Origin: J005 sp964613235
GTDB taxonomy: Bacteria > Pseudomonadota > Zetaproteobacteria > Mariprofundales > Mariprofundaceae
Length of the DNA stretch: 15,003 nt
Assembly: GCA_964613235.1 (NCBI GenBank)
Contig: CAZTGM010000046.1
Location: forward strand, 1-15,003
Reading direction: 5' to 3'
Shown: positions 1-7,551 of the stretch, piece after piece
How the letters are laid out: the number at the start of each line of letters is the position of its first letter
Numbering within the stretch: position 1 is the stretch's first letter
Made by a program: the position numbers and the translations under genes
The notes under the pieces: generated by a model
What the model was told of the DNA's origin: nothing
Databases searched by the model: none
Seen by the model: the letters and a program-made list of their open reading frames with translations, nothing else

Positions 1-55
1 CGGCATACGAGATTTCTGCCTGTCTCGTGGGCTCGGAGATGTTTATAAGAGACAA
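1..55. other. Illumina Nextera i7 adapter remnant (not genomic)
   Basis: Bases 1-13 match the end of the P7 flow-cell primer. Bases 14-21 (TTCTGCCT) match what I recall as the adapter form of index N703. Bases 22-36 match the Nextera read-2 adapter stem, and bases 37-55 match the 19-bp Tn5 mosaic end with two mismatches, at 43 and 55. The order primer, index, stem, mosaic end is exactly that of a sequencing library molecule, so this is untrimmed adapter assembled onto the contig end. True genomic sequence begins at about base 56. Any open reading frame or similarity reported inside this stretch is artificial. Confidence 0.96.
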
Positions 56-56
56 G

Positions 57-788
57 CTTAGGTCAAGGATTGAAGGCATTAAATCGCAGTATGCTCATCC
101 GAGGGCGCCCATCAAATGGAATATGCGTGACCTCAAATCCCTGTATAAAAAACAAGGGCAAGAAGGTATACAGAGGAGATTACAGGAATCTTCGCGTGAA
201 TGGCGACAGGAAATATTTAATGGATTGGCTGGATACGATGTAACCTTAATCGTTTCCTGTATCGAGGCGTATAGTGGCGATCGAAAAAAGATCAAAGCAA
301 CTAAAGAAGAATTAACCGGCCATAGTTTCAGTAATGGCCTTATGCGATTTGGGCTGCATGTTCAAGAAAGTCAGCCAGATCATGCACAGGTCGTACTTGA
401 TTGGCCAGATCGCAGTGAATCCAAACCATTTGATGCCGAATATTCATCGGCCTTTAATCGAGGCCGCACTGCTGCAGGTAATGTACAGTATCGGTGCGGC
501 GCACTTTCCGGTTTGCGTTTTCTGGATTCAGCCACCTACGCAAATATGCACCATTCGACACTACTACAAGTGGCAGACCTAGTTGTAGGGGCTACTCGTG
601 AGGTGATCGAATGCTGTCTTGGAAAAAAAGAATCTGGCCAAGGTGTTGATTGTATCCGCATTGTGCGCGATAGGTTGCGTGGTGCTCCCGACAGAATTTA
701 TGGTTACGGAATTTCAGTATCGTCAGGAAATAAGGAATTTAGTGATGCAGTTAGAAACTCACTCGGTGGGCTACTATACAAGGCATAA
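57..788 (+). CDS. DUF3800-like protein, 5'-truncated by the contig end; probable integron cassette gene
   Basis: About 243 codons remain after the adapter. A frame opens at a GTG at 27, but that codon and the next nine lie in adapter sequence, so the true start is off the contig. The C-terminal part carries LLQVADLVVGAT (roughly 65 residues from the end). This resembles the conserved QxADLxAGA block near the end of DUF3800 proteins, a family with an RNase H-like fold often found in mobile or phage-linked regions. IKWN near the N-terminal edge also fits that family. The expected N-terminal DESG-type acidic motif is missing because of the truncation. The gene looks more AT-rich than everything from 918 onward. 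Its stop codon is part of an attC-like site, the usual arrangement for an integron cassette. Family assignment rests on one motif and general shape; no function is assigned. Confidence 0.55.
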   Translation, partial: LRSRIEGIKSQYAHPRAPIKWNMRDLKSLYKKQGQEGIQRRLQESSREWRQEIFNGLAGYDVTLIVSCIEAYSGDRKKIKATKEELTGHSFSNGLMRFGLHVQESQPDHAQVVLDWPDRSESKPFDAEYSSAFNRGRTAAGNVQYRCGALSGLRFLDSATYANMHHSTLLQVADLVVGATREVIECCLGKKESGQGVDCIRIVRDRLRGAPDRIYGYGISVSSGNKEFSDAVRNSLGGLLYKA

Positions 789-854
789 CAAGGCGCTTGT
801 TCGGACGCAAACTCCGCTGCGCTCCGTTTGCGCCGCACAGCTTGGTCGTAACGT
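783..854 (+). other. attC-like integron recombination site
   Basis: The site opens with GCATAAC (783-789), a usual R''-type core that includes the stop codon of the preceding gene, followed by AAGGCGCTT. Its centre is a hairpin: CGCAAAC (806-812) pairs with GTTTGCG (826-832), and CGG (802-804) pairs with CCG (833-835), leaving A805 unpaired as an extrahelical base. A further GC-rich arm extends to about 841. The terminal loop, TCCGCTGCGCTCC, is of a kind common in attC sites. The right core reads GTAACGT (848-854), one base off GTT at the cleavage triplet, so this site may be degenerate. Length (about 72 bp) and position directly after a gene on the same strand fit a cassette. No integrase or attI is in the window. 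Confidence 0.68.
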
Positions 855-862
855 AGAATTTC

Positions 863-884
863 TTTCACATATTTTCCTGTGAAA
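863..884. repeat. 7-bp inverted repeat between attC-like site and trxC
   Basis: TTTCACA (863-869) is the exact reverse complement of TGTGAAA (878-884), separated by 8 bases. It lies between the attC-like site and the end of trxC. The stem is AT-rich and lacks a clean run of T on either side, so it is a weak terminator at best. The half-site order (TCACA then TGTGA) is the reverse of a CRP site. It could be a terminator stem for trxC or leftover cassette sequence. Confidence 0.4.
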
Positions 885-917
885 TGAACCCCGATTTTTG
901 GACAGGTGGCTAACGAC

Positions 918-1367
918 TCAGGTCTGAATTGAATCAAGAAGCCGGGCTTTCAACGCTGGCTTGGGCAGTGCGCCGGCAATGGTGTCCAGTTCGGTGGTGC
1001 CGCGAAATAGCTTCAAGGTCGGGATTGAGCGAATGGCAAAACGGTTGGAGAGTCCGGGATTCTCATCGACATTCACTTTGACGATTTTGATCTTGCCGCG
1101 CAGTTCCTGTGCCAGTTCATCAAGAACCGGAGCGATCATACGGCAGGGACCACACCATGGCGCCCAGAAATCGACCAGCACGGGCAGGCCATACTGCTCC
1201 ACCTCACGACTGAAATTGGCATCGGTGCCGGCAACCGGATGACTGGCAATCACTTCGGCCTTGCATTTGCCGCAATGAATGCGTCCGGTCTGATCAGGGC
1301 TAAGTAGCTCAGCGTTGACGCGATTGAGTGTGCCGCAGACGGTGCAGGGAAGTGTAATCGTGGACAT
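918..1367 (-). CDS. trxC: Thioredoxin 2 (zinc-binding thioredoxin)
   Basis: A 149-residue cytoplasmic disulfide reductase of the Trx2 type. The N-terminal extension has two CxxC pairs (C8/C11 and C32/C35) that bind zinc in this family. The thioredoxin domain follows, with active site WCGPC at 71-75 and the conserved cis-proline in SIPT (P116). E. coli Trx2 is 139 residues, so the length is normal. It reduces protein disulfides using NADPH through thioredoxin reductase and is usually linked to oxidative stress. The ATG at 1365-1367 has an AGGAG ribosome site (1373-1377) five bases upstream. A good sigma70-type promoter sits just upstream, so it can be transcribed separately from map, which ends 89 bp before it. 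It is the last core gene before the integron-like edge. Confidence 0.95.
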   Translation of the reverse strand: MSTITLPCTVCGTLNRVNAELLSPDQTGRIHCGKCKAEVIASHPVAGTDANFSREVEQYGLPVLVDFWAPWCGPCRMIAPVLDELAQELRGKIKIVKVNVDENPGLSNRFAIRSIPTLKLFRGTTELDTIAGALPKPALKARLLDSIQT

Positions 1368-1395
1368 GGAAACTCCTGTGAACGGTGATGGAGCT

Positions 1396-1425
1396 TTTAT
1401 AGGGAGAGCAGAAGGCTGTTTTCAA
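1396..1425 (-). promoter_or_regulatory. Candidate sigma70 promoter for trxC
   Basis: On the minus strand TTGAAA (1420-1425) and TATAAA (1396-1401) are separated by 18 bases. Each matches five of six consensus positions. The predicted start of transcription near 1388 leaves a leader of about 20 bases before the trxC start codon. Confidence 0.6.
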
Positions 1426-1456
1426 GCCCTGCCTACTGATCTGGTGATGAGCTAAG

Positions 1457-2206
1457 CTAATCGGCAAGCGTCAGGATTTCATAACCATCGGCAGTGACGG
1501 CCAGGGTATGCTCGAACTGGGCGGAGAGTGATTTGTCGCGGGTGACAACAGTCCAGCCGTCGCGCAGCAGTTTGACGCCCGGCTTGCCCAGATTAACCAT
1601 CGGCTCGATGGTGAAGACCATGCCTTCCTGGAGTTCAATGCCGGTATCCGGCCTTCCATAATGCAGCACCTGTGGTTCTTCATGGAACTGACGACCGATA
1701 CCGTGGCCGCAATATTCGCGCACGACCGAACATTTTTCTCCTTCGACATATTGCTGGATGGCATGGCCGATATCGCCCAGACGCGCGCCGGGGCGTACCT
1801 GCGCAATGCCGATTTCCAGCGCGCGGCGTGCAACTTCGACAATTTTCCGGGTACGCACTTTCGGTGTTCCGACAAAGAAGGTTTTGCTCGTATCGCCATG
1901 CCAGCCGTCGATGATGCTGGTGACATCGACATTGATGATGTCGCCATCACGCAGTTTTTTGTCACCGGGAATGCCGTGGCAGACAACATGGTTGACCGAG
2001 GTGCAGACCGACTTTGGAAAGCCATGATAATTCAGTGGCGCCGGAATGGCGTTATGGCGGATTGTATATTCATGCACGATGTCGTTGATCTCGTTGGTCG
2101 TGATGCCGGGGCGAATATATGCCTCGATCATTTTCAGCGTTTCTGCCGCATGACGGCAGGCTGGGCGCATGGCATCGATTTCCTGGCGGGATTTCAGTTG
2201 AATCAT
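1457..2206 (-). CDS. map: Methionine aminopeptidase, type I
   Basis: A 249-residue dinuclear metalloprotease that removes the initiator methionine from new proteins in the cytoplasm. The five metal ligands of the family are all present: D94 and D105 (NVDVTS and HGDTSKTF), H168 (CGHGIG), E201 (FTIEPM) and E232 (FEHT). The substrate-contacting histidine corresponds to H77 (CHGIP). I chose the ATG at 2204-2206 because AAGGAG (2212-2217) is five bases upstream. A longer reading from 2230 would translate through that ribosome site and add eight residues not typical of the family. In many bacteria map precedes rpsB or follows adk/secY; here it lies between trxC and a divergent sixA-like gene. Confidence 0.95.
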   Translation of the reverse strand: MIQLKSRQEIDAMRPACRHAAETLKMIEAYIRPGITTNEINDIVHEYTIRHNAIPAPLNYHGFPKSVCTSVNHVVCHGIPGDKKLRDGDIINVDVTSIIDGWHGDTSKTFFVGTPKVRTRKIVEVARRALEIGIAQVRPGARLGDIGHAIQQYVEGEKCSVVREYCGHGIGRQFHEEPQVLHYGRPDTGIELQEGMVFTIEPMVNLGKPGVKLLRDGWTVVTRDKSLSAQFEHTLAVTADGYEILTLAD

Positions 2207-2271
2207 CAGTGCTCCTTTGCAAGTGCGCAATTCTGTCCTAATCTGCCTGCAAGTTCATCAGGGAGTTGAAG

Positions 2272-2745
2272 ATGCGTATTTATCTGGTGCAGCATGGTCT
2301 GGCATTGTCAGCGGAAGAAGATGGTGCGCGGCCGCTTTCCGCACAGGGCAGGGAGGATGTGACGCGCTGTGCCGGTTTTCTCAGCCTGTTTGAGCGGCCG
2401 AGGCCGGCCCGTATCCTGCATAGCGGCAAGCTGCGCGCGCAGCAGACAGCAGAGATGTTTGCCGAGGCCTGGCAGGTCGGGGATGTGCAGGTGGCGGACG
2501 GGCTGGCACCGAATGATGATCCCGGTCCATGGGCTGAGCGCCTGATACATTTGCAGGAAGATATCATGTTGGTCGGGCATCTGCCGTTTCTGCAGCGGCT
2601 GGCAGGACTATTGCTGTGCGGTGATGCGGATCGTGAGGTGGTGCGTTTTCGCAATGGCGGTGTGTTATGTCTGGAATGCGGCAGTGACGGTTGCCACATA
2701 TTGTGGCAGATCCATCCGATGCTGTTTTACGGCGAATCAGACTGA
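2272..2745 (+). CDS. sixA: SixA-type phosphohistidine phosphatase (histidine phosphatase superfamily)
   Basis: A 157-residue small histidine phosphatase. E. coli SixA removes phosphate from histidine on phosphorelay or phosphotransferase proteins. The phosphate-accepting H8 lies in VQHGLA, so the usual RHG triplet is QHG here. A second pocket arginine is probably R55 (HSGKLRAQQT), and the second catalytic histidine is H103 (LVGHLP). I chose the ATG at 2272 because GGGAG (2261-2265) is six bases upstream; an in-frame TTG at 2266 is too close to that site. The gene is divergent from map across a 65-bp gap, and its 3' end overlaps hflD by 9 bp in opposite orientation. The physiological substrate cannot be told from sequence. 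Confidence 0.85.
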   Translation: MRIYLVQHGLALSAEEDGARPLSAQGREDVTRCAGFLSLFERPRPARILHSGKLRAQQTAEMFAEAWQVGDVQVADGLAPNDDPGPWAERLIHLQEDIMLVGHLPFLQRLAGLLLCGDADREVVRFRNGGVLCLECGSDGCHILWQIHPMLFYGESD

Positions 2746-3384
2746 GGGACTGCTTTCCCGCAGAAGCTGGTCGCATGTGCGCAGGATGGCCTTGCGACGC
2801 AGCAGCAGGGTGAGGTGATTGCCGCCGTGTTCGCGCCACAGGTGTGCGGCGCGGATGCCGGCCAGCAGCAGGCTGCGAATGCGATTGGTATGTTCGCTCT
2901 GGCGCAGGAACTCCTGTTTGCCGTGCACGATAATGCGTGGCTTCAGGGTGCTGAGCGTTTCGCCATAAAGATTGGCAATTGCGGCGATGACGCTTTCGTG
3001 CGTAACGCTGTTGAAATAATCGGCCTGTTTACGAATACGCTGAATGCCATCGGCCAGGCGGGCCAGCATGTCAGGATCGGAGGAAAGTTTTTTTTCCAGC
3101 GACATCAATGCCACGGTATAACGCATCAGTTCCTTGGCCCGGCTGGTTTCATGGCCGGATAACAGGTCATGAATCAGGCGCAGGCCGACGCGAAGTTTCT
3201 CGGGATGGCCGTACAGGGCTTCGGCATGCTCTACCCGGGTCGGGAAAATGCTTTGCACCAGTGTGGCGAAATCATCGCGATCCATGGCGCCTTTGCGCGC
3301 AATGCGGTCAACCATGCGCACGGTCTGCAACATGGCGGCCAGGGCAAGGGTGCGTTGGGTCAGGGCATCATATACATCGCTCAT
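2737..3384 (-). CDS. hflD: HflD homologue (DUF489; high frequency of lysogenization protein)
   Basis: 215 residues, close to the 213 of E. coli HflD, and alpha-helical throughout. Blocks recognisable from E. coli are RYTVALMSLEKKLSS (88-102) and LLAGIRAAHLW (173-183), plus KLRVGL near 64-69. HflD is a membrane-associated protein that in E. coli binds the lambda CII activator and lowers lysogeny; its normal cell role is poorly known. No convincing ribosome site precedes the ATG at 3382-3384, and the gene starts 31 bp after serB, so it is probably last in the mfd-serB-hflD transcript. In E. coli it lies between mnmA and purB, so this context is different. Its end overlaps sixA by 9 bp. Confidence 0.92.
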   Translation of the reverse strand: MSDVYDALTQRTLALAAMLQTVRMVDRIARKGAMDRDDFATLVQSIFPTRVEHAEALYGHPEKLRVGLRLIHDLLSGHETSRAKELMRYTVALMSLEKKLSSDPDMLARLADGIQRIRKQADYFNSVTHESVIAAIANLYGETLSTLKPRIIVHGKQEFLRQSEHTNRIRSLLLAGIRAAHLWREHGGNHLTLLLRRKAILRTCDQLLRESSPSV

Positions 3385-3415
3385 ATGACAAGTGTGGTGT
3401 CGCTGCCTGTTTTTC

Positions 3416-4081
3416 TCAAGCGTGTTTCAGCAATGCCAGTACGCGGTCGAGTCCGCCCTCACGGATGGCACAGGGAGCCTGTGCGACCACGGTCGGCTTG
3501 GCATGAAAGGCGATGCCGAGGCCGGCAGCGAGAATCATCGGCAGATCGTTGGCGCCATCGCCGATAGCGACGGTCTGGCGCATCGGAATATCGTGAGTGG
3601 AGGCCTGTTCAAGCAGACAATGGCGTTTGACTTCGGCATCGACGATATCGCCGAGGATATTACCGGTCAGTTTGCCGTTACGAATTTCCAGTGTATTGGC
3701 ACGGGTGAAATCGAGCCCCAGCCGTTGTTGCAGGCGTTCGGTGAAATACGTGAAGCCGCCGGAGACCAGGCCAACTTTCCAGCCATGCTGCTGCAGCCTG
3801 GTAATCAGGGTTTCAGCACCATCGGTGAGTTTGATGCGTTTTCTGTATACTTCATCCAGTACCTGCGCATCCAGCCCAGCAAGCAATTGTACGCGTTCGG
3901 TCAGTGATGCGGAGAAATCCAGTTCGCCGCGCATGGCGCGTTCGGTAATGGCGGCAATCTGTGGCTTGATACCGAGGAAATCGGCGATTTCATCGATGCA
4001 TTCGCACTGGATCAGCGTAGAATCCATATCCATAAACAGCAGGCCGGGCTGACGTAGGGTGGGGCATTCAGCGTATGTCAT
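3416..4081 (-). CDS. serB: Phosphoserine phosphatase, short catalytic form
   Basis: A 221-residue HAD-superfamily hydrolase that makes the last step of serine synthesis, phosphoserine to serine. All four HAD motifs are visible: DMDST with nucleophile D18 and acid/base D20, S107 in VSGGF, K152 in EVKRH, and GDGANDLPM with D175 and D179. The cap segment lies at about 25-80. It lacks the roughly 100-residue N-terminal region of the 322-residue E. coli enzyme, so it is the compact form. The ATG overlaps the mfd stop as ATGA (4078-4081), suggesting translational coupling in the mfd-serB-hflD operon. The neighbours give no link to serine synthesis. Confidence 0.93.
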   Translation of the reverse strand: MTYAECPTLRQPGLLFMDMDSTLIQCECIDEIADFLGIKPQIAAITERAMRGELDFSASLTERVQLLAGLDAQVLDEVYRKRIKLTDGAETLITRLQQHGWKVGLVSGGFTYFTERLQQRLGLDFTRANTLEIRNGKLTGNILGDIVDAEVKRHCLLEQASTHDIPMRQTVAIGDGANDLPMILAAGLGIAFHAKPTVVAQAPCAIREGGLDRVLALLKHA

Positions 4082-7000
4082 GGTTTGCTATCCTCGATTA
4101 ACTCGTCCAGAAAGACAATGCAGTTTTTTAGTTGTTCGCGCAGCGGTCGTTGCATTTCTTCCAGCAGGGTCAGCTGGCCGTCGGGCGTCAGGCGAAAACG
4201 TTGCGGCTGAGTCTGTACACGCATGAGCATAACAGCCGGATCAATCGGTGATTCGGCCGTAAAGCGGATGCGTAACCCCGCCGCCGTGCGGGCCATGGCC
4301 TCAATGGCCAGATGCTGGCAACGCCAGCGAATGCGTGCTGATTCCAGACACAGTAATGCCTCCTCCGGCATGCGTCCGAAACGGTCAGTCATTTCCTCAA
4401 ACAGCATGGTGATCTGCGCATCATCGGTGGCACGGGCAATGCGCCGGTATAGTGACAGTCGCTCACCTTGTTGCGGGATATAGCCCGGTGGAAGAATGGC
4501 ATTGATGCCGAGCGACAGTTCGCAGCTGCGGCGTGTTGCCTGAGGTTCGCCCCGGGCTTCGCTGACGGCCTCGTGCAGCATTTCCATATACAGGTCGAGG
4601 CCGATATCCTCGATTTTTCCACTCTGTTCGGCGCCAAGCAGATTGCCTGCGCCACGGATTTCCATGTCCTGGCGTGCCAGCAGAAAGCCTGCGCCGAGTT
4701 CGGTATGTTCGGCGATGGCCTGCAGGCGTTCGCGCGCATCACGTGTCATGGCACGTGGATCCGGTGTGAACAGATAGGCAAAAGCCTGATGGTGACTACG
4801 GCCGACGCGGCCACGAATCTGATGCAATTGCGCCAGCCCCAGCAGGTCGGCACGCTCGACGATCAGCGTATTGGCATTGGGTACATCCAGTCCCGATTCG
4901 ATAATCGTTGTACAAACCAGGATATGCAGTCTTCCCTCATAGAATGCCAGCATTTGCCGGTCCAGTTCGGCAGGGGTCATCTGGCCGTGCGCGATGCCGA
5001 TTTCCGCTTCGGGAATATCCTCGCGCAGGCGTTGGGCAATGCGTTCGATGCTGCGCACATGGTTGTGCAGATAATAAACCTGACCGCCGCGATAGAGCTC
5101 GCGGCGGATGGCTTCATTGGCCAGATGCGGATCAAAGGCGGATACCATTGTGCGGATGGCTTCACGTTCCGCTGGCGGCGTGCTGATGATCGAGACGGCC
5201 CGCAGACCGGATAAGGTTTGATGCAACGTGCGCGGAATCGGCGTGGCTGTCAGTGTCAGCAGATCGACACTGGCATGCAGCGATTTCAGTTTCTGCTTAT
5301 GTTTGACACCGAAGCGTTGTTCCTCATCGACAATGACCAGGCCAAGGTCGGCAAAGGTGAAGGTATCGGAAAGCAGACGATGGGTTCCGATGATAATGCG
5401 GATATCGCCGTTGCTCAGCTGGCGGGCAATACGATCGCTGTCTTTTTTACCTTGCAGGCGCGAGATCATATCCACGGCAAAATCGGTGTCGGAAAAACGT
5501 TCGCGAAAACTGTTGAAATGCTGGTTGGCCAGTACAGTGGTTGGCGCAAGAACGGCAACCTGTTTGCCGGCGGCAGCGACAAGAAAGGCGGCGCGCATGG
5601 CGACTTCGGTTTTACCGAAACCGACATCACCGCAGATAACGCGATCCATGGGTCGGTCACAGCTCAGATCTTCGATGATGGCATCGATGGCGGCGATCTG
5701 GTCATCGGTTTCCTCAAACGGGAAGCGTGCAGCAAATTCCTCATAGACGGCGTGGATGGCATCATCAGGCAGGTAGGGAGCGCGCTTGCTGTGAGTGCGT
5801 CGGGCCTCGATATCGATCAGTTCATGCGCCATGGCCAGCAGGTCGCGTCGAACGCGTTCTCGCGTGCGTTTCCATTTATCCGAGCCCAGCCGGTTCAGTC
5901 GAGGTGCTTCCTCGCCGGTATAGCGGTGCAGGCGTCCCAGTTCTTCAACAGGCACGAAAATATGTGCTGGTCCTTCATATTCGATCTTGATGAAATCGGC
6001 GACGGAATCGCCGTCTTCGATACTCTCCAGCCCGTGGTAGCGGCCGATGCCGTGATCCTCATGCACGACGATGCTGCCGATGCTCAGTTCAGCGAGACTG
6101 GTAAAGACATCGGCGCGCAGCAGCCGGGAACCTTTGCGCTTGCGCGGCAATCGCTGGCCGAGCAATTCCCGCCCGGTCAGGAAAATCTGTTTCTTGTCAT
6201 TGAGCATGAAGCCTTCATCCAGCTCGCCGATGCAGGCCGACAAAGGATGTTGCAGTGCTTCTTGCAGGGTGGCGCAGCAGGGGATGGCATCATTTAGTTC
6301 GGCCAGGGCTTCGCACATGCGTTCCTGTTGACCCAGCCCGTGTGCGACCAGACAGATGTGCCAGCCTTGCTGCAGATACTGTTGCAACGTCTGCTGCAGG
6401 CGGTGTAAAGGACGCTTGCCATCCGGCTCCAGCATCGGGGCGGCAACGATCTTCGTTTCGGGCAGAGGGAGAGATTTAATGATGGTTTCCGTGGCATACA
6501 GCTCTTGCGGTGCAATACTGGGTTCTGCGGCCGATGCGACCAGCTGAAACTGACTGCGAATCTGCCCGGCAAAATGTTCACGGCGGGTATTGATATCTGC
6601 CGGTGCATGGATGCGGGCATCATCAGGCAGGTAATCGATGAGGCGGCAGGTCTGTGCATAGGCCAGCGGCAGCAGGGATTCAATGCCCGGATGCGGGCGT
6701 CCGGCCTCGACTGCGGTGAGCATCGGGTGTTTGCGCAGATGTGGAAAACGCTGACGGAAGGCGGCAGTAAAACGCTGAATGCCGGCGTCATCGAGGATAA
6801 CTTCGCGTGCCGGTACGGTATGGAAGCGTTCAAGATATTCGCCCGAACGCTGCGTTTCAGGATCGAAACGGCGAATGGATTCGATTTCCTCATCGAACAG
6901 GTCCAGTCGTAGCGGTGTTTCCTCCGAGGCGGGCCACAGATCGAGCAAGCCGCCGCGGATGGCGAATTCGCCGGCAGCCAGTACACGGTCGGTGGACATC

Positions 7001-7428
7001 ATGCCGGCTTCGACAAGACGCGTCTTGAGTCGGCTGACATCCAGGGTATCACCGCATTGCAATTGCCAGACATGGGCGGCAACAGACTCCTGCGGTGCGA
7101 TACGCTGCAGCCAGGCTGGCAGGGCGGTGAGCAGGATGCCGCTTGGGTGAGGTGTATTCAGCAGGCGGCTGAGTGTATGAAAACGCTGACCGACGATGCT
7201 GTGATGCGGGGAAACGCGATCATAGGGTAGCACTTCCCAGGCGGGAAACAGCCACAGCTTCCCGCTTTGCGATTGCAGGAAAAAGGCCAGTTCTTCCGCC
7301 AACTGGCGGTAGCTGCGTACATCCGGCGCAATCCAGACGTGTAATGCATCACCTTCGGCCATTTGTGCCAGTTGCCAGGCCAGCCCGTGGTGTGTGTTTT
7401 TCGGTGGCTGCGTTGTTGCATCGTTCAT
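4078..7428 (-). CDS. mfd: Transcription-repair coupling factor Mfd
   Basis: A large DNA translocase (1116 residues from the chosen start) that pushes stalled RNA polymerase off damaged DNA and recruits UvrA. With the ATG at 7426-7428 as residue 1: a UvrB-like N-terminal module at about 1-330 (AWEVLPYDRVSPH and GEFAIRGGLLDLWP), an RNA-polymerase-interacting domain at about 447-510 (HEDHGIGRYHGL), and a RecG-like helicase. The helicase has Walker A GDVGFGKT (600-607), DEEQ (701-704), TATP (727-730) and RGRVGRSHHQ (872-881). A C-terminal autoinhibitory domain ends the protein. The start is uncertain: in-frame starts also exist at 7446, 7467 and 7485 (TTG), and none has a clear ribosome site. It heads the mfd-serB-hflD operon and is divergent from mgtE. 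Confidence 0.96.
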   Translation of the reverse strand: MNDATTQPPKNTHHGLAWQLAQMAEGDALHVWIAPDVRSYRQLAEELAFFLQSQSGKLWLFPAWEVLPYDRVSPHHSIVGQRFHTLSRLLNTPHPSGILLTALPAWLQRIAPQESVAAHVWQLQCGDTLDVSRLKTRLVEAGMMSTDRVLAAGEFAIRGGLLDLWPASEETPLRLDLFDEEIESIRRFDPETQRSGEYLERFHTVPAREVILDDAGIQRFTAAFRQRFPHLRKHPMLTAVEAGRPHPGIESLLPLAYAQTCRLIDYLPDDARIHAPADINTRREHFAGQIRSQFQLVASAAEPSIAPQELYATETIIKSLPLPETKIVAAPMLEPDGKRPLHRLQQTLQQYLQQGWHICLVAHGLGQQERMCEALAELNDAIPCCATLQEALQHPLSACIGELDEGFMLNDKKQIFLTGRELLGQRLPRKRKGSRLLRADVFTSLAELSIGSIVVHEDHGIGRYHGLESIEDGDSVADFIKIEYEGPAHIFVPVEELGRLHRYTGEEAPRLNRLGSDKWKRTRERVRRDLLAMAHELIDIEARRTHSKRAPYLPDDAIHAVYEEFAARFPFEETDDQIAAIDAIIEDLSCDRPMDRVICGDVGFGKTEVAMRAAFLVAAAGKQVAVLAPTTVLANQHFNSFRERFSDTDFAVDMISRLQGKKDSDRIARQLSNGDIRIIIGTHRLLSDTFTFADLGLVIVDEEQRFGVKHKQKLKSLHASVDLLTLTATPIPRTLHQTLSGLRAVSIISTPPAEREAIRTMVSAFDPHLANEAIRRELYRGGQVYYLHNHVRSIERIAQRLREDIPEAEIGIAHGQMTPAELDRQMLAFYEGRLHILVCTTIIESGLDVPNANTLIVERADLLGLAQLHQIRGRVGRSHHQAFAYLFTPDPRAMTRDARERLQAIAEHTELGAGFLLARQDMEIRGAGNLLGAEQSGKIEDIGLDLYMEMLHEAVSEARGEPQATRRSCELSLGINAILPPGYIPQQGERLSLYRRIARATDDAQITMLFEEMTDRFGRMPEEALLCLESARIRWRCQHLAIEAMARTAAGLRIRFTAESPIDPAVMLMRVQTQPQRFRLTPDGQLTLLEEMQRPLREQLKNCIVFLDELIEDSKP

Positions 7429-7535
7429 GGGGCGGGAATCATGCATAAAAGCGTATCGGATCGCCATGCCGGGGCGTAGCTTCAAACCTTACGGCCTTCG
7501 TGTATGATTCGTGTGTTTTGCAAGCGTGCTATGTT

Positions 7536-7551
7536 CTGCACGTCCGTGCAG
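7536..7551. promoter_or_regulatory. Inverted repeat in the mgtE leader, possible operator or hairpin
   Basis: CTGCACG (7536-7542) and CGTGCAG (7545-7551) form a perfect 7-bp inverted repeat with a 2-base centre. It lies 30 bp before the mgtE start codon, directly after a TATGTT (7530-7535) that could serve as a -10 box, although no convincing -35 is visible. It could be a repressor site at the transcription start or a small leader hairpin. The region is too short for an M-box magnesium riboswitch. Confidence 0.4.

Noticed and set aside
783..854. Simple terminator for the DUF3800-like gene
   Set aside because: There is no T run after the stem, and the core heptamer, extrahelical base and loop fit an attC site better.
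619..882. 87-codon frame with a hydrophobic N-terminus
   Set aside because: It overlaps the DUF3800-like gene in another frame and reads through the attC-like hairpin; no ribosome site or family resemblance.
863..884. CRP-like site
   Set aside because: Half-sites are in the reverse order (TCACA then TGTGA) with 8 bases between them, so it does not fit TGTGA-N6-TCACA.
5218..6297. Long open frame of 359 codons on the plus strand
   Set aside because: It lies wholly antisense to mfd, whose motifs are intact, and its translation has no recognisable domain. It is a codon-bias shadow.
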